Below, one piece after another: positions 58,095-64,000 of a stretch of 64,000 nucleotides of DNA. The stretch is taken from contig NZ_NJGV01000004.1 of the NCBI RefSeq assembly GCF_002213425.1, positions 124,001-188,000 of the forward strand, written 5' to 3'. The first letter of the stretch is position 1, and each line of letters begins with the position of its first letter. Below the pieces are notes generated by a model, which saw nothing but the letters and a program-made list of their open reading frames with translations, was not told the origin of the DNA and made no database searches. A program made the position numbers and the translations under genes. Origin of the DNA: Herbaspirillum aquaticum. GTDB lineage: Bacteria > Pseudomonadota > Gammaproteobacteria > Burkholderiales > Burkholderiaceae_D.

Positions 58095-59072
58095 ATGCGC
58101 GCAATCGAGATCAAGCAATTTGGCGGCCCCGAGGTATTGCAGGCCTGTGAGCGGCCCGTGCCGGAGTTGAAGGCAGGTGAAGTGCTCATCAAGGTGCATG
58201 CGGCGGGCGTGAACCGTCCGGACGTATTCCAGCGCACCGGCAACTATCCGGTGCCGCCTGGTGCTTCGGAGCTGCCGGGCCTGGAAGTGGCCGGTGAGAT
58301 CGTCGCCGGCGACCTGGGCGACAGCGGGTTCAAGCTGGGCGACCTGGTCTGTGCGCTGGTGCAGGGCGGAGGCTATGCCGAGTTCTGCGCGGCGCCGCTG
58401 GCCCAGTGCCTGCCGGTGCCCAAAGGATTGAGCGCGCTGGAGGCGGCGGCCCTGCCGGAAAATTACTTCACTGTGTGGAGCAACGTCTTCGACCGTGGCC
58501 AATTGTCAGGTGAAGAAACCTTGCTGGTGCAGGGCGGCTCTTCCGGCATCGGCGTGACGGCCATCCAGATCGCCCGTGCGCTGGGGCATCGCGTGTTTGC
58601 CACGGCCGGCAGTGCCGACAAGTGCCGAGCATGTGAAGAATTGGGTGCAGAGCGGGCCATCAACTACAAAACCGAGGATTTCGAGGCTGTGGTCAAGGAA
58701 TTGACTGGCGGCAAAGGTGTGGACGTGATTCTGGACATGGTCGGCGGCGACTACCTGCCGCGCGAGATCAAGTCCCTGGCCGATGATGGCCGCCTGGTCT
58801 TCATCGCCCAGCTGGGTGGATCCAAGGGTGAGCTGGACATGGGGCAAGTCATGCGCCGCCGCCTGACCATCACCGGCTCGACCCTGCGTCCGCGCCCGGT
58901 CGCCTTCAAGGCGGCGATTGCGGCCAAGCTGCGCCAGCACGTGTGGCCGCTGATCGAGGCCGGCAAGATCAAGCCGGTGATCCATCATCGTTTCCCGCTG
59001 GAGCTGGCGGCACAGGCCCATGCCATGATGGAATCGAGCGCCCACATCGGCAAGATCATGCTGGAACTGTGA
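58095..59072 (+). CDS. NAD(P)H quinone oxidoreductase (zeta-crystallin/PIG3 family)
   Basis: 325 aa. MDR superfamily without catalytic zinc: VHAAGVNRPDVFQRTGNYPVPPGASELPGLEVAGEIV, then the NADPH loop VQGGSSGIGVTAIQIARALGHRVFATAGS. The N- and C-terminal parts match PIG3/Qor2 lengths. It probably reduces quinones by NADPH. No operon partner is clear. Confidence 0.92.
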   Translation: MRAIEIKQFGGPEVLQACERPVPELKAGEVLIKVHAAGVNRPDVFQRTGNYPVPPGASELPGLEVAGEIVAGDLGDSGFKLGDLVCALVQGGGYAEFCAAPLAQCLPVPKGLSALEAAALPENYFTVWSNVFDRGQLSGEETLLVQGGSSGIGVTAIQIARALGHRVFATAGSADKCRACEELGAERAINYKTEDFEAVVKELTGGKGVDVILDMVGGDYLPREIKSLADDGRLVFIAQLGGSKGELDMGQVMRRRLTITGSTLRPRPVAFKAAIAAKLRQHVWPLIEAGKIKPVIHHRFPLELAAQAHAMMESSAHIGKIMLEL

Positions 59073-59111
59073 GCGGGGGAGGGTGGGACGCACGGCCGCG
59101 ACAGTCCGGCT

Positions 59112-59140
59112 TTGCGCCAAGCGCCCGTACCGGCTACAAT
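59112..59140 (+). promoter_or_regulatory. Putative promoter of tpiA
   Basis: TTGCGC, 17 bp, TACAAT, 43 bp before the tpiA ATG. Confidence 0.55.
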
Positions 59141-59183
59141 ACGAGGTTATCCAAATTGACACCCATCTCGTAGAAATCAGCCT

Positions 59184-59933
59184 ATGCGTCGCAAACTCGT
59201 AGCCGGTAACTGGAAAATGAATGGCAGCCTGGCTGCCAATGCAGCCCTGGTGGCTGGAATCAAGGAAAGCCTGCCGGCTGATGTGTGCGATGTGGCCGTC
59301 TGTGTGCCGGCGCCTTACCTGGCGCAGGTGCAGGGTGCGGTGGCTGGTTCGGCCGTGGCACTGGGTGCGCAGGACATGTCCGCGCACGCTGCCGGTGCCT
59401 ACACCGGCGAGGTGTCTGCAGCGATGCTGCAGGAATTCGGTGTGCAATATGTCATCCTGGGTCACTCCGAGCGTCGCGCCTATCACGGCGAGACCGACGC
59501 AGCGGTGGCGGCCAAGACGGTAGCAGCATTGAAGGCCGGCCTGGTGCCGGTGGTTTGCGTGGGTGAAACGCTGGAGCAGCGCGAAGCCGGCCAGACCAAT
59601 GAAATCGTGGGTGGCCAGCTTGACGTCGTTCTGGCAGCGCTGAGCGTGGAAGAGGCAGCCCGCATCGTGGTGGCCTACGAGCCGGTCTGGGCGATTGGTA
59701 CCGGCAAGACCGCCACGCCGGAAATGGCGCAGGAAGTGCATGCGATGCTGCGTGCGCGTCTCGGTGCCAAGAGTGCGGAAGCGGCAGCCAAGGTACGTAT
59801 CCTGTACGGCGGCAGCATGAAGCCGGACAATGCCGAGCAGTTGCTGGCCATGGCTGACATCGATGGCGGTCTCATCGGCGGTGCGGCATTGAAGGCGGCG
59901 GATTTCCTGGCCATCATCAAGGCAGCGGCCTGA
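59184..59933 (+). CDS. tpiA: Triose-phosphate isomerase
   Basis: 249 aa. The active-site lysine is in [10 protein letters not shown], the histidine in [13 protein letters not shown], and the glutamate with the mobile loop in [28 protein letters not shown] binds phosphate. It interconverts dihydroxyacetone phosphate and glyceraldehyde-3-phosphate. It is followed by secG. Confidence 0.97.
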   Translation: MRRKLVAGNWKMNGSLAANAALVAGIKESLPADVCDVAVCVPAPYLAQVQGAVAGSAVALGAQDMSAHAAGAYTGEVSAAMLQEFGVQYVILGHSERRAYHGETDAAVAAKTVAALKAGLVPVVCVGETLEQREAGQTNEIVGGQLDVVLAALSVEEAARIVVAYEPVWAIGTGKTATPEMAQEVHAMLRARLGAKSAEAAAKVRILYGGSMKPDNAEQLLAMADIDGGLIGGAALKAADFLAIIKAAA

Positions 59934-60021
59934 AGTAGAGTAAGGGGTTTGTCAGTTGCGGAAGCGATACTTTGACGCAGATGCAGCAGGCGATTGAAAC
60001 ATCAAGAGTGGACTTGTTTAA

Positions 60022-60396
60022 ATGAATACTTTGTTTTTGGTTGTGGTTGTAGTTCAGGTGCTGGCAGCGCTGGCGATCATCGGTCTGGTGTTGCTGCAGC
60101 ACGGCAAGGGTGCTGACATGGGCGCTGCCTTCGGCTCCGGCGCGTCGGGCAGCCTCTTCGGTGCGACCGGCTCGTCGAACTTCCTGTCGAAGTCGACGGC
60201 CGTGGCCGCCGGCATTTTCTTCGTGGCCACCCTGGGCCTGACCTTCATCGGCAATCACCACACTGCGCAAAGCGGCAGCGTGATGGATAATCTGCAGGTG
60301 CCGGCCGCTCCTGCCCAGCAGGCTGCACCCGCCGCACCGGCTGCGCCGACCGACGCTGCAAAGCCGGGCGACCAGTCGAATCAGATTCCGAAATAA
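60022..60396 (+). CDS. secG: Protein-export membrane protein SecG
   Basis: 124 aa. Two helices (about 3-24 and 56-75) flank LLQHGKGADMGAAFGSGASGSLFGATGSSNFLSKSTAV, the SecG signature loop. An alanine/proline-rich tail follows. It assists SecYE translocation. Usual position between tpiA and tRNA-Leu. Confidence 0.95.
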   Translation: MNTLFLVVVVVQVLAALAIIGLVLLQHGKGADMGAAFGSGASGSLFGATGSSNFLSKSTAVAAGIFFVATLGLTFIGNHHTAQSGSVMDNLQVPAAPAQQAAPAAPAAPTDAAKPGDQSNQIPK

Positions 60397-60464
60397 GCCT
60401 TTGCGGATTCTGGAATAATCGAAGAATAAAGTAGGAAGAATCTTTCTTTTTTGCTGATTGTGCA

Positions 60465-60494
60465 TTGAACAAGAGTAACAAATGAAGGTACAAT
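60465..60494 (+). promoter_or_regulatory. Promoter of tRNA-Leu
   Basis: TTGAAC, 18 bp, TACAAT, ending 11 bp before the tRNA. Confidence 0.65.
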
Positions 60495-60505
60495 AGCTGC
60501 TTCAA

Positions 60506-60590
60506 GCCGACGTGGTGAAATTGGTAGACACGCTATCTTGAGGGGGTAGTGGCGAAAGCTGTACGAGTTCGAGTCTCGTCGTCGGCACCA
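60506..60590 (+). tRNA. tRNA-Leu (anticodon GAG)
   Basis: 85 nt including encoded CCA. The acceptor GCCGACG pairs with CGTCGGC, the D-loop region contains TGGTGAAATTGGTAGACACG, the anticodon loop is TTGAGGG, a long variable arm follows (leucine type II), and the T-arm has GTTCGAGTC. Decodes CUC and CUU. Confidence 0.96.
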
Positions 60591-60603
60591 TAGAAATGAA
60601 ATG

Positions 60604-60643
60604 AAAAGCCAGCGAAGGTCCTAGTGCCTGAGCTGGCTTTTTG
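60604..60643 (+). terminator. Terminator after tRNA-Leu
   Basis: AAAGCCAGC (60605-60613) pairs with GCTGGCTTT (60632-60640) with T-run to 60642. Confidence 0.7.
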
Positions 60644-60709
60644 TCGAGGAAGTTTCTGATTGATATTGAGAATCATTCCCATCGATAAACCAACGCATAG
60701 CGGCCAATC

Positions 60710-61069
60710 GTGAACCTCGAAAATTACTTCCCAGTCCTCCTGTTTATTCTTGTCGGCATCGGTGTCGGTGTCGCTCCCCAGCTCCTCGGTCGTCTTCTTG
60801 GTCCGCACAAGCCGGACGCTCAAAAAACTTCTCCTTACGAATGCGGTTTCGAAGCATTCGAAGATGCGCGCATGAAGTTCGATGTGCGCTACTACCTGAT
60901 CGCCATCCTGTTCATCCTGTTTGACCTGGAAACCGCCTTCTTCTTCCCTTGGGGCGTGTCCATGCGTGAGCTGGGCTGGCAAGGTTTCGTCACGATGATG
61001 GTCTTCATCGCTGAATTTGTTGTCGGATTTTGGTACATCTGGAAAAAGGGTGCCCTGGATTGGGAGTAA
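60710..61069 (+). CDS. nuoA: NADH-quinone oxidoreductase subunit A
   Basis: 119 aa; GTG start. Three helices; [43 protein letters not shown] is the signature (Cys in YECGF). First gene of the complex I operon. Confidence 0.96.
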   Translation: MNLENYFPVLLFILVGIGVGVAPQLLGRLLGPHKPDAQKTSPYECGFEAFEDARMKFDVRYYLIAILFILFDLETAFFFPWGVSMRELGWQGFVTMMVFIAEFVVGFWYIWKKGALDWE

Positions 61070-61072
61070 GCC

Positions 61073-61549
61073 ATGTCTATTGAAGGCGTATTGAATGAGG
61101 GGTTTGTTACCACCTCGCTGGATAAGGTAATCAACTGGACCCGTACCGGATCCCTGTGGCCCATGACCTTCGGTCTGGCGTGCTGCGCGGTTGAAATGAT
61201 GCACGTCGGTGCGTCGCGTTACGACCTGGACCGCTTCGGTGCGGTGTTCCGTCCGTCGCCGCGCCAGTCCGACCTGATGATCGTGGCCGGCACCCTGTGC
61301 AACAAGATGGCGCCGGCGCTGCGCAAGGTTTACGACCAGATGCCGGAGCCGCGCTGGGTCATCTCCATGGGCTCCTGTGCCAACGGCGGTGGCTATTACC
61401 ACTATTCGTACTCGGTGGTGCGTGGCTGCGACCGCATCGTGCCGGTCGACGTGTATGTCCCGGGTTGCCCGCCGACGGCTGAGGCGCTGCTGTATGGCGT
61501 GATCCAGCTGCAGAACAAGATCAAGCGCACCAACACCATCGCGCGCTAA
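61073..61549 (+). CDS. nuoB: NADH-quinone oxidoreductase subunit B
   Basis: 158 aa. The N2 4Fe-4S cluster ligands are in [23 protein letters not shown] and [15 protein letters not shown]. It couples electron transfer to ubiquinone. It starts 3 bp after nuoA. Confidence 0.97.
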   Translation: MSIEGVLNEGFVTTSLDKVINWTRTGSLWPMTFGLACCAVEMMHVGASRYDLDRFGAVFRPSPRQSDLMIVAGTLCNKMAPALRKVYDQMPEPRWVISMGSCANGGGYYHYSYSVVRGCDRIVPVDVYVPGCPPTAEALLYGVIQLQNKIKRTNTIAR

Positions 61550-61558
61550 GAGGGCAGT

Positions 61559-62155
61559 ATGACGACAAAATTGGAAACTCTCGAAGCCGCCCTGCGTAAT
61601 GCGCTTGGAGGGTATCTTCAGAACCTGACTGTGGCCCTCGGTGAAGTCACCGTGGTGGTCAAGGCCGCTGACTACCTGTCGGCCATGCGCGTGCTGCGCG
61701 ACCATGCCGACACCCGTTTCGAACAACTGATCGACCTGTGCGGCGTGGATTACTCGACCTATGGCGATGGTGCCTGGGACGGTCCGCGCTTTGCCGTGGT
61801 GTCGCACCTGATGTCGATCTCGCACAACTGGCGTGTGCGTGTGCGCGTGTTTGCGCCGGATGATGATCTGCCCATCGTGGCCTCGGTCGATCCGATCTGG
61901 AATTCGGCTGGCTGGTATGAACGTGAAGCGTTTGACTTCTACGGCATCCTCTTCGACGGTCACCCCGACCTGCGCCGCATCCTGACCGACTATGGCTTCA
62001 TTGGCCACCCGTTCCGCAAGGACTTCCCGGTGTCCGGCTATGTCGAAATGCGTTACGACGCCGAACAGAAACGCGTCATCTATCAACCCGTAACGATCGA
62101 GCCGCGCGAAATCACCCCGCGCATCATTCGTGAAGAAAACTACGGGATCAAATAA
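61559..62155 (+). CDS. nuoC: NADH-quinone oxidoreductase subunit C
   Basis: 198 aa; separate from nuoD, unlike the fused NuoCD of E. coli. [49 protein letters not shown] is the family signature. The stop overlaps the nuoD ATG by one base. Confidence 0.97.
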   Translation: MTTKLETLEAALRNALGGYLQNLTVALGEVTVVVKAADYLSAMRVLRDHADTRFEQLIDLCGVDYSTYGDGAWDGPRFAVVSHLMSISHNWRVRVRVFAPDDDLPIVASVDPIWNSAGWYEREAFDFYGILFDGHPDLRRILTDYGFIGHPFRKDFPVSGYVEMRYDAEQKRVIYQPVTIEPREITPRIIREENYGIK

Positions 62156-63408
62156 TGGCAGAGATCAAAAACTATACGCTGAACTTCGGTCCCCAGCACC
62201 CGGCCGCGCACGGCGTGCTGCGCCTGGTGCTGGAGCTGGACGGTGAAGTCATCCAGCGTGCCGACCCGCACATCGGCCTGCTGCACCGTGGCACCGAAAA
62301 ACTGGCCGAGCAAAAGACCTTCCTGCAATCCGTGCCTTACATGGATCGCCTGGACTACGTCTCGATGATGAGCAACGAGCACGGTTACGTGCTGGCCATC
62401 GAGCGCCTGCTGGGCATCGAAGTGCCGCTGCGCGCGCAGTACATCCGCGTGATGTTCGACGAAATCACCCGCCTGCTGAACCACCTGATGTGGATCGGCG
62501 CACACGCGCTGGACGTGGGTGCGATGGGCGTGCTGCTGTATGCCTTCCGTGAGCGCGAAGACCTGTTCGACTGCTACGAAGCCGTCTCCGGCGCCCGCAT
62601 GCACGCGGCCTACTATCGTCCAGGCGGCGTCTACCGCGACCTGCCGGACAGCATGCCGCAGTACAAGGCTTCCATCGTGCGCAACGAGAAGGCCATCCGC
62701 GAACTGAACGAAAACCGTCAGGGCTCGCTGCTGGACTTCATCGAAGACTTCACCAATCGTTTCCCGACCTATGTCGACGAATACGAAACCCTGCTGACCG
62801 ACAACCGTATCTGGAAGCAGCGCCTGGTGGGCGTGGGCGTGGTCTCGCCGGAACGTGCATTGCAGATGGGCTTCACCGGTCCGATGCTGCGTGGTTCGGG
62901 CATCGCCTGGGACTTGCGCAAGAAGCAGCCTTACGAAGTGTATGACCTGCTGGACTTCGACATCCCCATCGGCAAGAACGGTGACTGCTACGACCGTTAC
63001 CTGGTGCGCGTGGCTGAAATGCGCCAGTCCAACCGCATCATCAAGCAATGTGTGGAGTGGCTGCGCAACAATCCGGGTCCGGTCATTACCGACAACCACA
63101 AGATCGCGCCTCCCAAACGTGCGGACATGAAGTCCAACATGGAAGACCTGATCCACCACTTCAAGCTGTTCACCGAAGGCTTCCGCGTGCCTGCCGGCGA
63201 GGCGTATGCTGCCGTCGAGCATCCGAAGGGCGAATTCGGTATCTACCTGGTCTCCGACGGTGCCAACAAGCCGTACCGCCTGAAGATCCGTGCCCCGGGC
63301 TTTGCCCACCTGCAAGCCCTGAACGAAATGGCCAAGGGTCACATGATTGCCGATGCGGTCACCATCATTGGTACGCAAGACATCGTGTTCGGGGAAATCG
63401 ACCGATAA
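62155..63408 (+). CDS. nuoD: NADH-quinone oxidoreductase subunit D
   Basis: 417 aa. [21 protein letters not shown] and [12 protein letters not shown] at the start, then [18 protein letters not shown], and the C-terminal [38 protein letters not shown]; with NuoB it forms the quinone site. All blocks are intact. Confidence 0.97.
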   Translation: MAEIKNYTLNFGPQHPAAHGVLRLVLELDGEVIQRADPHIGLLHRGTEKLAEQKTFLQSVPYMDRLDYVSMMSNEHGYVLAIERLLGIEVPLRAQYIRVMFDEITRLLNHLMWIGAHALDVGAMGVLLYAFREREDLFDCYEAVSGARMHAAYYRPGGVYRDLPDSMPQYKASIVRNEKAIRELNENRQGSLLDFIEDFTNRFPTYVDEYETLLTDNRIWKQRLVGVGVVSPERALQMGFTGPMLRGSGIAWDLRKKQPYEVYDLLDFDIPIGKNGDCYDRYLVRVAEMRQSNRIIKQCVEWLRNNPGPVITDNHKIAPPKRADMKSNMEDLIHHFKLFTEGFRVPAGEAYAAVEHPKGEFGIYLVSDGANKPYRLKIRAPGFAHLQALNEMAKGHMIADAVTIIGTQDIVFGEIDR

Positions 63409-63429
63409 GTCGAAAAGCAAGAGTCAAGG

Positions 63430-63450
63430 CGGGCTTCTTCAGGAAGCCCG
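63430..63450 (+). other. Hairpin between nuoD and nuoE
   Basis: CGGGCTTC-TTCAG-GAAGCCCG, 8-bp perfect stem in the 89-bp gap; no T-run follows, so more likely an mRNA stability or processing element than a terminator. Confidence 0.5.
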
Positions 63451-63497
63451 TCAGGTTTGGGGAATATCCAATAACCGCGCAGTAATGATGCGCATGG

Positions 63498-63989
63498 ATG
63501 GCCAACGATATGCTGTTAAGTCAAGAAGCCCTTAAGAAAATCGATCGCGAACTCGCGAAATACCCGGCGGACCAGCGCCAGTCTGCGGTCATGTCCGCGC
63601 TGCGCATCGCTCAGGTGGAGCATGGCTGGCTGCCGGCCGAGCTGCAGCAGGAAATTGCCGACTACATCGGCATGCCCGCCGTGGCCGTGCAGGAAGTCGC
63701 GACCTTCTACAACATGTTCAACACCAGCCCGGTGGGCAAGCACAAGATCACCGTGTGCACCAACCTGCCGTGTCTGCTGTCGGGTGGCGAGCGCGCTGCC
63801 CATCACCTGAAGCACAAGCTGGGCATCGATTATCGCGAAACCACGGCCGACGGCCAGTTCACGCTGATGGAAGGCGAATGCATGGGCGCTTGCGGCGACG
63901 CTCCGGTCATGCTGGTCAACAACCATCAAATGTGCAGCTGGATGTCCAACGAAAAGATCGACGCGCTGCTGGAGGAACTGAAGAAATGA
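63498..63989 (+). CDS. nuoE: NADH-quinone oxidoreductase subunit E
   Basis: 163 aa. The 2Fe-2S cluster ligands are in VCTNLPCLL and GECMGACGDAP, and FYNMFNTSPVGKHK precedes them. Part of the NADH-oxidising arm. The ribosome site is weak; ATG 63510 is an alternative start. The stop overlaps the nuoF ATG. Confidence 0.95.
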   Translation: MANDMLLSQEALKKIDRELAKYPADQRQSAVMSALRIAQVEHGWLPAELQQEIADYIGMPAVAVQEVATFYNMFNTSPVGKHKITVCTNLPCLLSGGERAAHHLKHKLGIDYRETTADGQFTLMEGECMGACGDAPVMLVNNHQMCSWMSNEKIDALLEELKK

Positions 63990-64000
63990 CCTGCCTGCAC
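63986..64000 (+). CDS. nuoF: NADH-quinone oxidoreductase subunit F, first codons (partial)
   Basis: ATG 63986 overlaps the nuoE stop (ATGA); only MTCLH is inside the window. Assignment rests on the conserved nuo order. Confidence 0.75.

Overview
The window looks like chromosomal DNA of a betaproteobacterium of the family Oxalobacteraceae, most likely Herbaspirillum or a close relative. The evidence is high GC with strong third-position bias, typical beta-proteobacterial gene orders (ilvI-ilvN-ilvC then psd-pssA; rpsO-pnp; tpiA-secG-tRNA-Leu-nuoABCDE; ECF sigma-DUF3619-DUF3106-RDD), and protein sequences of that lineage. The genus is an inference from recalled protein features, not from a database search.

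Layout. 1-5,000: end of a flavoprotein reductase, a YtfL-type CBS membrane protein, small DUF1289 and TM2 proteins, an MFS transporter and a DUF4197 protein. About 5,050-7,780: an AT-rich, foreign-looking island of three minus-strand genes (5'-nucleotidase, two-helix membrane protein with a possible degenerate PLD-like domain, SAM methyltransferase), followed by a long non-coding stretch. 8,298-11,789: a complete OpuC/YehWXYZ-type osmoprotectant ABC transporter. 11,973-25,663: mostly housekeeping genes (acetyltransferase, rhlE, hydrolases, suhB, trmJ, rsuA, hslO, gamma-carbonic anhydrase) with a small ParE-type toxin-antitoxin pair and the sigma-DUF3619-DUF3106-RDD group.

26,209-32,965: branched-chain amino-acid synthesis (ilvI, ilvN, ilvC), two exported proteins, then psd and pssA for phosphatidylethanolamine. 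33,154-39,598: a low-complexity orphan, a hydrolase, a double-PAS diguanylate cyclase with a hairpin over its start, a MocR regulator opposite a DUF2917 gene, and a TPR-methyltransferase. 39,626-46,528: a divergent locus that reads as D-amino-acid catabolism (PfkB kinase and D-serine-dehydratase-like enzyme one way; RpiR regulator, D-aminoacylase, RidA and a GntP-type permease the other way), with a palindrome in the shared promoter region.

46,633-51,726: BamE-like lipoprotein, rpsO, pnp and a type II NADH dehydrogenase. 51,807-58,057: a 5-oxoproline utilisation cluster, pxpB-pxpC-pxpA followed by DUF969, DUF979 and DUF2891 genes, with a divergent MarR-like regulator. 58,095-64,000: quinone oxidoreductase, tpiA, secG, tRNA-Leu(GAG) and the start of the complex I operon (nuoA-nuoE, first codons of nuoF).

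The best leads for undescribed biology are the AT-rich three-gene island, the uncharacterised DUF969/DUF979/DUF2891 partners of 5-oxoprolinase, the D-amino-acid locus with its predicted operator, and the hairpin covering the start of the diguanylate cyclase gene. All promoters, operators and terminators were found by eye.
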